From NCBI GenBank assembly GCA_038503035.1, contig JAVSML010001088.1:181163-245162 (forward strand): a stretch of 64,000 nucleotides of DNA, in the 5' to 3' direction. Position numbers and translations under genes: made by a program. This document shows positions 23,983 through 36,858 of this stretch, piece by piece. Positions within the stretch are counted from its first letter, which is position 1, and each line of letters opens with the position of its first letter. The notes beneath the pieces were generated by a model. The model had not been told where the DNA came from and searched no databases. It was given only the letters and a program-made list of their open reading frames with translations. The stretch comes from Crocodylus rhombifer (Eukaryota > Chordata > Crocodylia > Crocodylidae).

Positions 23983-24689
23983 TATATGTTCGAAACACAG
24001 CTCTCAGTTATTTCAGTTGCAGCTGTCAGTGCTCAGCACTTCCACAGATCAGACCAGCAGTCTCAAGTCCAGCACCTAGTAAATGAGGAACACACAATAA
24101 ATGTAAAAAATAAAATTACTTGCATACCATCAGTAGAACCTTTACTGTGGCAGAAAAAAAAAGGAAGAATTCAAAGCTTCAGGGCAGATGTTAACTGCAT
24201 TAACTTTGAGGTCCACCAATTCTCTTCCTACAATCTCTGTCTCATCCAGGGGGCTCCTTTCAGTTTCTACAATAACTGAAAAGGTTGCTGGAGAAAAACT
24301 CTTCTGGTGTTTGTCTTTGCAACCTTAATAAATCTTTTTTTAACACAGTATCATTAAGTATAACTTCCTATGGTTTGAACTGAAAAAAAATCATCATGTG
24401 ACATCATATTGATAGCTAAATAATTTGTCAGTATGTTTGAAATCTGTTGATGCACTGCACAGACCTCTGACACTTTTGCTAACCAAGCCACTGATAGAGA
24501 ATGACAACTATTGCTATCTGGAAAAGCACCAGAAGGTGGTAAGAGACACCATTTATCAGAGAGTTTCACTGATATTTACTAACACCACAGAAATTATAGA
24601 ATTTAATAATTTGTGTGTGGTTCTGGAGGCAATTGTGTATTCATGAACTCAGACCCTCACAGGCCTCCATTCCCCACAGACCATTTTTT
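23983..24689. other. Noncoding stretch
   Basis: No element recognised. A 100-codon frame at 23977-24279 shows no domain and begins inside the MITE end. Confidence 0.4.
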
Positions 24690-24964
24690 TTTTCTTGGTC
24701 CCTTCCTCCTGAATTTATCCTAGTCCTCACTTATCATTGCTTCTGTCATTTACTTTGTTTCTTCCCACCTACTTAATATCAGTCTGCACTCAGGCTCCTC
24801 ATACCAATTCAAGCCTTTTTACCAGGTAAGCTGGCTCCCTGATTTCTTGCTTAGCTAATCTCAGCAGCCCCTCCCCTTTGATTTTGTACCCAGTTGTATC
24901 TACGTAGCATCCTGGCCCTAAGTTGCATTACACCTGATTTTGTTCTGACTACTTAAGACTCTCG
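24690..24964 (+). mobile_element. Pyrimidine-rich possible 5' part of an old L2/CR1-type LINE fragment
   Basis: C/T-rich text (tcccttcctcctg, cttcccaccta, tcaggctcctcatacc) resembles the stop-ridden 3' ORF/UTR of an L2-like LINE. It resumes with the same character after the TIR element at 25,454. Boundary and assignment are weak. Confidence 0.3.
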
Positions 24965-25453
24965 GGGTGCACCTACATGAGACGTTTATTATGAAGTCCC
25001 CTAATCAGTTCTGCAGTAAAATGCCAGTGTCTACACATGCTGCCCTATTAGGCTGCAGTAAACTAATAAATGCCACTGTAGGATACTACTGCTCAACACA
25101 AGTATTATCCTATGGTTATATAATTTAGTGTGCATCAGTGCAAGTGTAGGTGCTGACAGGGCTGGCTGGAGCATGAGGATGCTTCAGTGTGGAGACTGCC
25201 TGCCAAGTTACTCCCTCACTGAAGCACCCTTGTGCCCTAGCCAGTACCTCCCCAGCAAGTTGAGCTGGGTTGGAGCAGCCCCAGACTGGCAGGTTGACCA
25301 CTGGGGCCCACTGCCAGCCGGGGCTGTTCCAACCTGACTCAAAATGCTGTGGTCCCAGGCGCACATGTAAACAGTGCACCCAGGAGCAATAAACTCCAAT
25401 GTGAATGCACCAGAGTTTATTCAGTCAAAATCATTTCACATGTAGACGCACCC
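24965..25453 (+). mobile_element. TIR element with GC-rich core, GGGTGCATCTACATG family (copy B)
   Basis: The left end gggtgcacctacatgag and right end catgtagacgcaccc are close inverted repeats. Outside triplets TCG and TCA fit a 3-bp target duplication with one change. Inside: 'ctattaggctgcagtaaactaataa', then a GC core (gggctggctggagc, ttggagcagccccagactggcagg), then 'gcgcacatgtaaacagtgcacccaggagcaataaactcc'. It lies between two C/T-rich LINE-like segments and so is probably a later insertion into them. No transposase. Confidence 0.8.
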
Positions 25454-26421
25454 TCAGTTGCCTATTCTGAGTCCTGCATCCAGTCTCATTGTCTTTCTCC
25501 AAAGTCCAACTTTTGCACAGCAGTACCTCTTCTCTTCCGCAGATTCACCTCTCCTGCTTCTTACCCATTTGTTACCCATTACCTATTCATTCTTAATCCC
25601 AGACTCCTCCCCGGTCCCTACATCCAGTCTCTAGCACCCCATTTCCTTTCTTCCTTTTCCAAAGAAAAACTCATCAGAGTTTTTACCAGAGGATTCTTTC
25701 TGCATAACTTCTAAAATATTTACCCTTTCCTATCCAACCACAGAGTCAAAACATTTGTCTGGACTCCTGTAGCTTCATGCATCCCTTACTGTAATGCCCT
25801 TTTTCTGGGTTTGGTAATAAAATCTTGCTTCACTCATATCCTTGTACATTGATACTCCTAGTCCCCAGCACTGATCCCATCACTGCATTCTTTGAAGCAT
25901 ACTCCTACCTCCCATTTTTGTGTTGAATCAAACATAAATTACTTGTCTTAATTTTCAAGACAGTCCCTACCTATTTCTCATTTAGAATCAGAAGGTCAGA
26001 TATTACCTCTGGTGAGCCTATGATGCCAGTCGATGTCATTACATTAAAAGAAAACCTTTTGTTTTTACCCTATGTTTGTCCTTGCACTTGAGAAAAGCAT
26101 CCTATAAACACCTACAAAGTTGCCTCATTGTGCTTCTTCAAATCCCTCCATATAACACCCTTTTGCCTTGATGTCTTCAAGAAGCTTGTGAGCAATACAG
26201 CTGCTTTTGTGCTTAGACCACTTGGCAGTATAATAACCAAGGTTGTCTCATCATTTCTTCATGCTCCTTCAGCTGTCTCTGTCTGTTGTTTCTTGCCTCA
26301 TACTTCAGCTGTAAGTTGTCAGCAGCAGGTATTGTCTTTTGTTCTGTATTTGTACAGTCCCTAGTATGGTGACGTCCTGGGGCATGACTGGGGCTCCTGG
26401 GCATAAACAATAGTATAAATA
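25454..26421 (+). mobile_element. L2/CR1-type LINE 3' end, decayed
   Basis: The end is diagnostic to my reading: 'cttcttcaaatccctccatataacaccc', 'ctgtctctgtctgttgtttcttgcctcatacttcagctgtaagttgtc', 'tattgtcttttgttctgtatttgtacagtccctagtatggtg', 'catgactggggctcctgggca', then a short 'aatagtataaataa' tail. This order is a common old sauropsid LINE 3' terminus. The ORF upstream is too decayed to translate. Family name (L2 versus another CR1-group clade) uncertain. Confidence 0.55.
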
Positions 26422-26729
26422 ACCATTCATATTTTTGTAGTCACTTTCTTGGAAATATCTTCTTTTTTTCAGTTTTCTGAAAATTATCCAGTTAGAAAAG
26501 TATCAGTGAGACTCTTTCAAAGTAGTAAATAGTTGAAAATAGTGGGAAATATCAGGGACTTTAATAAGCACCCCACGTACAGTAAATGGGATGCTATCAC
26601 CCTTTTTACAGTAAGGTGCAAAAAAACAGCTTTTGCACACCAGTTAGGTGTATATAATTTTAGACCAACCCCTCCTCCCAAAGCCTCCCCTCTGCCCCAA
26701 AAAAAGGACCTATGTGTTTTCCAGAAAGA
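26422..26729. other. Noncoding stretch
   Basis: Nothing recognised. Start of a 133-codon frame (26533-26934) that crosses into the next SINE-like segment and is therefore not taken as a gene. Confidence 0.4.
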
Positions 26730-26850
26730 TTGTTTTGTGGTTAAGGGTACTGGACTAAGTGTCTGGAGGTCCAGGTTCTGTTCTTGGTTTTGTCACAGAC
26801 CTATTCAGCTACATAATCTTTGGCTTTATGGAGCAACCAGATTTCCTCTG
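26730..26850 (+). mobile_element. tRNA-derived / MIR-like SINE head
   Basis: 'ttgtggttaagggtactggactaagtgtctggaggtccaggttctgttcttgg' has A-box and B-box-like blocks (ggttaagggt…; ggttctgttc) at SINE spacing. The part after it drifts out of recognition. Confidence 0.5.
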
Positions 26851-29800
26851 TTAATTCAGAACAGTTTTCAGAACAGATCTCTGACTGTGCCTTCCGCATG
26901 GGTTCCAAAAGCATGTTGCATTTCTCATTGGTAGTTTCCCTAGAAGGAACTCCTGTTGAACAAGGCACTGAAATTCAGTTTTTATTGCTAAATCTTAGCA
27001 GAGATTTTCAGAATCTCCATTAAAAAGGTCTCCCTAAGAAGCAGAAGTGAGGTCCAAATGATCCAGGTAGGTTCAGACTCAAAAAAGTGCCTGGGCTAAA
27101 GTATCTGGATCACTCTGGTAGGAAGAATAGGTTGTTCGATGACCAGAAAACAGTAGGGGGAGCTCTAGAGACACAAGAGCTGTCCTACAGTATTGTTTGG
27201 TAACAGGGTGGTTGTTTGGAATGTAAAGATGGTTAATTTGCATGACGAGAATGTGATCAGACACTTAGCTGGTTTATGTTATATATTAGAAATACCGCAG
27301 AAGGATTTATTTGGGGGTTTTAGATTTTCTTTTACTACTTAATGGAGGCATCCAGTGAAACTTTTCTTCTGTCATTCAGACCTAGCATCCTGCCCCAGAA
27401 CAAAAGCTGTGTATATACTGCATAATGTCAATCATACAGAGCTACACAGTCTATATTAAGGTGTTTTATATCTGTAATTACCATTAAAATGCCAACATTA
27501 ACCAAAATCTACTACCCTGAAATTTTTAATTTTACAGTATTTCTCTGTACTTTTGAAAGGAAAAAGATGCAGTTTTTTACCTCCTAGAGTGAGGCAGTTT
27601 CTGTTAGGGGCTGACTCTTTAATGGGGACATTTTTATGGATACAAATCTCTCTATCACGAAGAAAGAGGTTATCCAAATGGAGCTGACATTGCAGTGCAT
27701 TGCACTTCTTATTTATTCTTTTTTTCAGAGTAACTGCTGAAGTAGACCATTTTTGCTTGCTCATGAAGCTGTCATGTCATAAGTTAAGATGGATTTTTTT
27801 CCAGGTTAGTGTACACATTCACTACACTAACAGATCATGAAGATGACCTCATTGTCTCAGTATGGTGGAGCACCAATGTGCTAAATATAAAAGGATGCTC
27901 TCCTTCATTACTGAGCTGTCTCCTTTTGGCCACTCCTTCACAGTTCCCTTTCCTGTTTGGTGTGCTGATAGATCTGTCTCCTATTCCAAGAAAGCATAGT
28001 TGCTCATTTAGTTTCATATTATATATTTCAGGGATCAGTGAGCACAAATGATCAATGTGACCACAGTAGTCACTCAACTGTGTAGGGACAAACAGTACCA
28101 ACTGTGCCTTTAACAATATTTTATCACACATATTTTAGCTCATATAAAATATTAGAACCTCTTGCATATTGAGGGATTTTTGGTCAAGGAATAAATTTAA
28201 CTGAGAAAAAATAAAAGCAAGTGCGTCTTGTCTTTAGCATAGTGAATTTGACAGTAAAAGTTGACAATACTTTTCAGTAAATTTTATGCCAATGTGTGGA
28301 AACATCATAAAGCCCTGTGTATCACTTCATTGCAGCACTGGGGGAACTACAGCATGGAGGGAAGAAGGCTGAGAAAGGGATATCCCTGGTGGCCCAAAAA
28401 AGACTGGTGTGGAGTGTGCTTTTGGTAGGGCTACTGAGTTGATCCATGCTATCTAGATCCAGTGGCCTTAAGCCTGTGTAGGAGGTAGGAATGAGTATTG
28501 GTTGCTAACCAGCTGCAAGACTTGGAATAGCAACTGCCAGTGGGTTGGAGGGGTGAATTTCACACACTTGCCATGGAGTTTGTCATAGAAATTCCATTGT
28601 ATTTTGAAAATTGAAATAACCCTGGTAATAAATATGCTTTATGACTCCATGTGAATAAAATTAAGCATTAGGGAGGACATAACACTGACAGTTCATATTG
28701 ACAATTCATATTTCTTTACTTCACATGTGCTTAGTAATAGCCTATGTGTAAGTAGCAATACTGATTTTAAATCTATCGAGTAAATGGAGACAACAAGCCT
28801 AAATAAAAGCACCATGTGGATATGAAGATCTGTCATTTATATTCACTTTACTTTCTGTGTAGCCAATTTTACATAAGTATTGAGAAAGCTAAACTGAATT
28901 AGACCTCTTGACCTCAGTAGTCTTACACATAGTTAAATATTTATGAAACATCAGAACATGATAGTGGCTATTATAGCTCCTCAATTTCAGCAATTAATTT
29001 TATTGACAGAACAATAAGGAATGCTCTTCTGTAAGAATGGCAACATAATAATTCACTTCCATTTGTTTAAAAAAAGTTGCATCCTGCTTAAGTATGGTGG
29101 GAAAAACTTTGCTTCTGATGCAATTACACTAAAGCCAATGTAGTTAACCCAAGTATGAATTTGGTTATTTTGGGTCAAATTGGCCCATTATCATGCAACT
29201 CATATGTTCAGCTTTTATTTATAATCACATTCAAGTTAATCGATACATTTTTTTAAAATCCACACAATATTCCCCTAAACCAACAAAGAAACTTTTTGAT
29301 GCCATTTAATTTACATAATGTAACTCTCTCCAGCCAGTGTACAGTTATGTTTTGCTTTTACATAGCGGATTGAATGCCATGTTTTGTTTTCAACAGATGT
29401 GACTTTGAGTGCACTGGAGAACAATTTATGCATTAGACTCAGAATTTTAAATGAACATGCCCTCTAATGATTTCCTCAGCCTAAGCTGACACTTAAAATG
29501 TGACACTGAAACCAAGAAAAATTACTTAAGGGATCAGTTACATCTAAAATGATGAAATCAATAACAATATTTTCTCTGGGATTCTTTCTCTCTGATAAGC
29601 AAAATCTTTACTTAAGTTAAAAGCCCCATTAAAATTTAATCACAATCTGTGTGCTTTAGCAATTGATAATTTCTGGACATCTGTCTTCTTCTTTGTTTAA
29701 GTCTTGTATTCCTTCTGTTTAAGTCTTGTGTTTTAATAGCAAGACTAGGTGTATTTGTTGTTTAAAAAACCCTTGATAATATGCTAATATTTAGTGACTT

Positions 29801-30800
29801 GAAAAGTATATAGCCAGTAGATTTTCACCCCCCCCCTTATATATATAAAACTGTCAAATGAAAAAAGCCAAAAACCATATTACAACTGCAGGAAAAAAAT
29901 AACAAAGCTGCAAGAGAACAGATATATTTGCTTTAATATGATCCCAAACAAACAAGTGAGGATTATTTTTTTTCAAATTATTTGTATTGATTCTATTGAT
30001 TCCAAATGAAAGGAAGTCACATTACAGCTAGTTTATATGAGTTATTTTGTCTTAAGTGATTTTCTTTTACATTGTAGGTGTTTTTCACCTAGTTTGGGCT
30101 TGAAGTAGTTGCAAAAAGCTCTGCATTGATGTTAATTACATTTATACATGTTTCTGAAAACTTCTGCCTTTGAAAGGATAAATGCTAAATTGTTAAGATT
30201 TGATACTTCATAATTTAAGCACAGATTTTGTAGCAGCAACTACAGCAATTACTGCTATCCCTTGGTTCCTCTCTATCCATGTCTCAGAGGAGGAGAATAA
30301 AGAAAGATTATCTTTCTCAGAACTTCCTCTGATTACACTCCATTCTCCGATCACCTAACATGACTGCAGAGACTTGCAGTGATAATGTAGTATTTATTAT
30401 AGAAGGACTATTTAGGAAAATCAATATGGTCAATGTTAGGCTGTGCATTTAAGTTTTGAAGGCTGAAATAGCTGACATAGTGGTCATACTATAGTGTCTT
30501 GTGGTAAAACATTTTTCACTCTATTTCAATGTGCTCAAGTAAATCAATAAGGTTAACTACACTTGCTAGGATTAGGGTCAATAAAATTTGTAGTTGTTCA
30601 ATATCAGAAGTAACGTAAGTGCTTGTATTTACTTTTGTCTTATTTTGCATCAGCTAGTAATTAATTAAACTTCTACTGAAATTAATAAGTAATAATTCAG
30701 TACACACATTAAAAAACATAATGCAAAAAGAAGCAGATTGCAGTTTCTTGAGAATATAAGTATCCATATAGTATGTCAATTAAGAGAAAAACTGAAATAT
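26851..30800. other. AT-rich, repeat-poor noncoding stretch (part 1)
   Basis: About 4 kb with no gene or clear mobile element. A weak palindromic-repeat trace may lie at 29,105-29,180. Short frames at 27498-27764 and 27809-28131 have no domain. Confidence 0.45.
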
Positions 30801-30863
30801 TCCAAATATGTCCACAATATGTCCAAATATGTCTGCAATATGTCCAAATGTATGCACAATATT
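30801..30863 (+). repeat. Three-copy 21-bp tandem repeat
   Basis: Units tccaaatatgtccacaatatg, tccaaatatgtctgcaatatg and tccaaatgtatgcacaatatt, each 21 bp, run head to tail; the third is most diverged. Because 21 is divisible by three, a 67-codon frame here shows a 7-residue repeat, but nothing else suggests translation. Confidence 0.85.
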
Positions 30864-33050
30864 ACAAAATTCAGACTATTGCATATTTTAGCATATATAG
30901 TATTTAGAACATTTACAATTAGGATGGTTATTCTGAAGTGATTAAAATAATCTGTACTGGGTTAAGGGAATACATTTAGGGATTTTTTTCTTATTATTTA
31001 TGCCCTAAATATCCTGACAACATAACATGAATTTGTAACATGCATGTAATTTATAATAATTTTGTGTATTATCTATAGATATTAAGTTATAAAAAATGTT
31101 TGTAGAATTTTTTATATTCTTTTGTTTTGATTTTACATACCTTCAAGCTGTCTCAAGATATTTAGAATTATGGAGTTATTTGCATGGTAACATGTTTTAT
31201 ATATATTAAATTGTTTTTCAAATCATTTTTAAGAATCACATATATTCCTCACCAACATTGCTATTCTTTTCTGCAATGAATATATTTTGGGGCTTGAGGG
31301 AAACTATTTCTTACTATTTCTTCTTACTGTGGTTTTTTTTTTTCTCACTAAGCTGCACAGTTTTCTAGCTATCAGAGGAGAATTTGGAGAGACAGCGTCT
31401 GCTTTAGAAACAAACTTAGTACATTATTATCAATATTGAACAGGCATTAAATGCTGAAAAGATGAAAACTTGGTTTCATCATGTGCTTTTTGTCAGTCTG
31501 CTATTTCACATAAACATTTTTTGCAAGATCTATGTGATAAAATGTAAATTGCAATCTTGTTAGGTATTTTTGCTTTTGAAATCTTTTTCTAACAATACTT
31601 CGTCCCAAGTTGATACCTTCCATATTCTGCTGAGTTGCTTGCCACATAATCAGTGTAAAGATTTTGATGACATGCAAGATCTTTGCTTTTTTAATACATC
31701 TATATTATGCTATTAGTTAATATTTTCAAACAAACACACATGCATATAATCTAAATGATTTACAAAAATAAATACCATCCACTTCTTGTCCTTTTTAACG
31801 AGTTAAGTAAACTAACTGCTTCAAATGAATACACAAAAGTCTGCTTTTCTGCAGGCAAAAGCCAAGTGACTGGTTAAAAATTTTGCAAGTTTGAAAAATG
31901 CAAATGGTGTTATCCAAATATGCAGCCATATGTCTACAAGACACTCATGTTTTGGAAAAAAATATAAAGCTATATACCAGAGACATGTATTTAAAGATGC
32001 TGCAGACTTATTTTGTATTATATTTGTAAGGGATAACTGCTGAAGCAAAATTTCAGTGTATTCAGTGGTGAATTTATATTTTTTGAATATTATATATTTT
32101 TCATGTATCAGTAACAAAATGACTATACATTAAATCTAATGCTTGGTAAGGAATATGTCACAAACTTCTATAATATGAAGCAGACTCTGCTTATTAAAGC
32201 ATCTTTCTTTTTTAAGGGAGTTCTTAAAACCACAGATTTAGTGCATTCCTCCAGACAAGAAGTACACCAAACATTAACATAAATTAGTTCATGTAATTTA
32301 TGCTGCAAAGTTTGTCTAACCTTTAAGCAATTTTGCTCTGCTGATCACAGCATCAATAACAATAGGAAATAGGAGGCCAAATCCAAATGGTTAAACCCCT
32401 AACAGGAAAATATCAATTAATCTTTTTCAATAGAGTTGAAGTATGGGTAATCCTCTCATTAAATAGTCTGAACTTTTCTCCCAGTAAACAAAAGAGGGAT
32501 AATGAGTGATGTGGTCTGACTTATTTACATGGAGAATCTTCAAGAGGCTTAGGCTCAACTTCTCAACATAGGGTCCTTCTTAGTCAATTGTCACTAATTA
32601 CCCTTTTTAAAGATATTTGTGTCAGCTCAGAAATTCTAAAAAGAAAATATTTTCTATTTTTATGAGAAAAAAGGATGGCGATATCTTCATTTCAATATAA
32701 ATTAATTTTTATTATGTGGAAGTATAATTACACTAATAAACTATTGTTTAATTGGTTGCTAACTTTAATAAGAATATTGCACTGTATTCTAGTGACTGCC
32801 CAAGATGCTTAACAATGACAGCTATAGTGACAGTATTTTGTACCATTAGTACAGAATGTCTTCAACTGTTTTTATTGCGGAAACAATTGATTTTTTAGAT
32901 TATTGTGGATTATAAATCTAGTACAGGAGTCTGTAATCATTTGAGATTCTGATTGAGTAAACAGAGTACGGTCAGTCCATTCTTCTTTGACTAACTCTGA
33001 AGTCCGCTACTTTCTCTACTTAAGTTTGTACAAATTAATTTCCCTACTTG
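30864..33050. other. AT-rich, repeat-poor noncoding stretch (part 2)
   Basis: Long T- and A-rich DNA without identified elements. Confidence 0.45.
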
Positions 33051-33059
33051 TTTGTATAA

Positions 33060-33190
33060 ATAATATATATATATATATATAATTTATACATACTTACATA
33101 TGTATGTATGTACTTATGTATTTATGTATAGGTGTGTGTATCGTATATAATATAATAATATATACATCTATTATTATATAGTGGTATAGA
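33060..33190. repeat. (TA)n / (TATG)n microsatellite cluster
   Basis: An uninterrupted TA run of about 10 units near 33,062-33,082, then 'catatgtatgtatgtacttatgtatttatgta' and further ATA-rich blocks up to about 33,185. Likely length-polymorphic. Confidence 0.85.
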
Positions 33191-33924
33191 TATATTGCAA
33201 CACTATTTTCATTTACAAGTATTACTGTATTTACTTATATAAAGCTTTTCAAAATGAATGTTTCAAAAGAGTGCTCAAATGGGAAAAAATGAAGCTCATG
33301 CTGCTTTTAAGAAAGGCTCTTATTTTTCTTATTTTTTTTTATTCAAATCCAAGCAAAACCAGGATGCTTGTAGTTTCATGTCCACCAATTACATTTGAAA
33401 AAGACACAATAAAAAGAATCAATTAAAAATGAAAATACATTGTCACATTAGATGGATTCTTTAGCTGTGTAATAATGGAAACTCCAGTATGGAAGGAGTA
33501 ATTAAGAGAAATCGTCACCTTCCCTTGTAACCCTTAAGAATAATAATGGGCCAAATTCTGCCCTAGGTCATAGAAACTTTTATAACAAGAATACCAGTGA
33601 GATTTCCTGCTTGAGGGAGTCATTTATAGAGAGACCTATGAACACTAATGTCCATAGTCTGAGGTTATTTTAGAAAGTAATGTCAATTTTTAAATAAAAC
33701 CTTTTTATGTGCAATGATCATTTACTGGACCACATCACTTCTCTACATAGTTGTAAATGATAAGTGTTTTCAACAATGCTGTCATTAGTGTTCCCCACTG
33801 CTGTGTAGTTTCCTACTTGCTACATTCAAAATGAATTGATTTCAAAACTGCCATTACTTTTGAAAAGACCCTCATACAAAGAGTGGGCTAAGCTTGATTA
33901 ATTAACTTTCATTAAAGTAGCAGT
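33191..33924. other. Noncoding stretch
   Basis: AT-rich; 'gggccaaattctgcccta' at 33,548 is a likely trace of an old palindromic repeat. Nothing else recognised. Confidence 0.4.
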
Positions 33925-34326
33925 GGGCGCATCTACACATGCATATTAATGCTCTCAAATAAATGAACAAACTAAAAATAAATAATAAAGCTTATTGCAC
34001 TGGAGTGTATTGCTCCCAGGAACCACATTTACACATGTTCCCAGGACTGCAACATGTTGAGCCATGTCAGAGTATCCCCGGCTGGCAGGAGGCTCAGGGG
34101 GTCAGCCTGCCAGCCCAGGGCTACTTTTCCCAGCTCAAGACACTTCAGAGGGGCTAACTGGAAGTTTTGACTCCACAACGGGACAGTACCTGTATTTAAA
34201 AGTGCTATCTTGTGGAGTTAATGAATTTACTCCAGCATTATAGGGGTGCACATGTAGACATGCAACATTTACTAATGTGCAGTTAATTAGTCTACTGTGC
34301 AGAAAACATCCTGTGTAGACATGCTT
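33925..34326 (-). mobile_element. TIR element with GC-rich core, GGGTGCATCTACATG family (copy C, reversed)
   Basis: The left end gggcgcatctacacatgc is well preserved; the right end (ctgtgtagacatgct) is mutated. The body runs in the opposite order to copies A, B and D: 'aagcttattgcactgga…cacatttacacatgttcccagg' first, then the GC core ('ggctggcaggaggctcagggggtcagcctgccagcc'), then 'aatttactccagca…cagttaattagtctactgtgcag'. No transposase. The triplet AGT precedes the left end; the right duplicate is not clear. Confidence 0.75.
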
Positions 34327-34420
34327 AGAAAAGACAAGGTTATCTGCCTTGGAACTGGGAACCAGGTATTGAACTCAAGCTACTAACTGGAATTAAACCC
34401 CAGGTTACCTTGTCTTCACT
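34327..34420. repeat. Small inverted repeat
   Basis: 'gacaaggttatctg' (about 34333-34346) pairs with 'caggttaccttgtc' (about 34401-34414), 12 of 14 positions. It may be the inner part of another TIR element abutting copy C; ends not resolved. Confidence 0.4.
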
Positions 34421-36105
34421 GCTGTTAACCCAAGTTACAAAGGCATCTTTTTTTCCAATAGTTTTCAATGGTTCTTACCTAGTTAACCCAAAATTCTCTA
34501 CATAGAAAAAGCATACCATGGGTTTTAGAGGTGCTTTATGCCTAAACTAGTTTATCTGGGTAGAGATTTAATTTGGGCTGGAGCCATTCATATGTCAGCA
34601 AAAATGAAGGTAAGATCAGCCGGATGAAGAGTCCTCCAATATGTCTCACAGTTGCCCCAAAGAACAAAAAATCCTTTTCCCTCTTGACTGAGTGGGAATT
34701 CCAGTACAGTCCAGAATGATGACCCAGAGACTATGCCCTGTAACACATGTAAGCTTTGCTATAGGAACTGGATTTTGAACCTTCATTAGATCCAGATACC
34801 CTGTGAAAGCACCTCAGTTTCTCCCTATGGTTCTCTCTCAAGATTTTAAGCCCTCTGTCCTAATGCAATAAGCGCCAATGCACTTGAACATACTTGCTTG
34901 GGATAATTCTTGTCCTTAAGTGATTTGTTGGATTTAGCTGAGAGAACTCAGCAACATACAGAATTGAAACCTGAATACAGTACTGGTTTGAATCAGCCTC
35001 ATAGGGAGAGTATTTGGGCCCAAGAAAATGATGTGCGGAAACTGTTAGATTCATGGTTCTCAACTGTTGCGACTCAAGGCATGCTTCATTAGACTGAAAA
35101 CACATTTTGGAAAATGCCAGCTCTTAACTTTGACTCATTTTTAACTACAGAAGAACAATAAAGGAAGTCTTTAGTTGCAAAGAACTTAGGAAGACCACAG
35201 CAGGTTAGGATGTTTTTGACATGATGGATTTCTATTGTAAGTCTCTGGGTTTATCTTGTGAATCATGTGCCGTTCTTTCAACACCTAACAGTACTAACAT
35301 TGTGATCCTTTAAAAGGATCTCATGGCACCTTGGTTGAAAATTAGTCTTAGATGTTAGACTTGGGCTTCCCTTATCTGATACTTTATAGCAGCATGATTT
35401 CAGGCCAAAAAAACAATATGCTTTGACAAACATCCAGGCAAAAACAAAATGTTGTAGTATACCTATTAAAATAATTTATATTCTTATTTTTTCATATGAA
35501 GAGGATAACTCTTAGTAAGAGAATAGTTCAATTTTAAGTGATTTTTCCACATAGTCTGACATTTTTCATGTGGGAATAATTTTGGGTTCAACATACTTTG
35601 TGGTTTCCAGTTAAAAATTATCATTAGGCTAGTCTTTCTCAAAGCAGAGTACAATGGGTACACTCACAAATACTGTGTTAAGATACACAAATCAGGTAAT
35701 TAAGCATTTAACTTGCCATCTGTACCTTTGCTTTTACAACTGCACAAGTGAATGCTTCTTTATTTGTTTAAATTAGGGCTGTTTCAGCATCAGCATATAC
35801 ACATACGTACACTTCTTAAGCCTTTCCCACAAGACTCTGTGGTAAGAGAGGGAGGATAGAAATCTCTCTCAAAGGTGTAAATTACACATTTATAGAACAA
35901 AAGTGGGAAAAAATTAAGAATTCAGACATGCTCCTTTAACATGATTTGGCAGTTATCCTATGAGAAGCAAGGTTGATCCAATTCACCACAATAATCTGAA
36001 AATCACTTTCCGTGAACCTGTTTCCCAAGGCCTCTTTTTGCAATACACACCCATGCAACTGAAGGTTGCCAGACTACTTCTGGACTCCATGGCACAACTC
36101 CTAAA
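34421..36105. other. Noncoding stretch
   Basis: Nothing recognised. Opposite-strand frames at 34860-35105 overlap each other and lack motifs. Confidence 0.4.
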
Positions 36106-36165
36106 TTTCATAGATTTCATAGACATCAGGGCTGGAAGGGACCTCGGGAGATCATTGAGTCCAGT
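36106..36165 (-). mobile_element. Very short CR1 3' end
   Basis: 'ttcatagatttcatagaca' (the CR1 tail repeat, reversed) is followed by 'tcagggctggaagggacctcgggagatcattgagtccag'. CR1 copies truncate at the 5' side during reverse transcription, and this one stopped after about 60 bp. It sits at the end of a 72-codon frame that is not a gene. Confidence 0.8.
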
Positions 36166-36858
36166 TAATCTTGGCTAACATAACATAATTATTGTCTAGA
36201 GCTCTTTCCATCTTCTTCATGCTCTTTTCATAGAAATTCTAAATAGCATTTCTTTCTGGTAGCAGGTTGTGTCCTTCACTAGCCTTGTGAGCTGGCCAAA
36301 TTAGCCATTCTTACATTGAATGTGTTATATTGCATTATCAGTTTGGACACTTGAACCATATTCCATATGCCCTGATATGAGAACAATACATTTTTTACTG
36401 AAAAAAAAAAATCACAAGTGAAAACAAAGCGAAAGAATAATTTATTTATTTGTGTTAAATGATTTCATGATTTCATGTTCAGAACACTGAAGCAGACAAT
36501 TAAATTATTCGTCTAAAGAAGGAACTGCTTTTGGTGGTGGGGGGTGTTTAATGTTGGATAACAGTAAGCTTAATAGACACATTAAAATTAAAATGCTATT
36601 ATAATTTGTTTACTGTTATTTTACACTTTATAAACAAGGACAAAAATCCTTTAGCTCTTATCTGAGATGGGGCACAAATATTGCTGTAGAGGGAAGACCT
36701 ATCATAGTCAACAGAAGAACTTTACTGTGTGAAACATTGTATTGTGAAGGACAGTCAAATTCTCTCTGAGTTGTCGCTGAATGAAGTTTCGACACTCTAA
36801 AATGAGCTGCAGTTACACTTCTCTTCATTCTGTAGCTAGAAAAGATCCTCTTCTATGC
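36166..36858. other. Noncoding stretch
   Basis: AT-rich with an A-run at 36,401. Nothing recognised. Confidence 0.45.

Noticed and set aside
26533..26934. 133-codon plus-strand frame
   Set aside because: Runs through a tRNA-derived SINE head and has no protein motif.
30801..30863. CRISPR-like spacing of repeated units
   Set aside because: The units are directly adjacent with no spacers, only three copies, in a vertebrate-type sequence.
33060..33190. TA-rich cluster as a promoter or origin
   Set aside because: A plain TA/TATG microsatellite explains it; no gene lies downstream.
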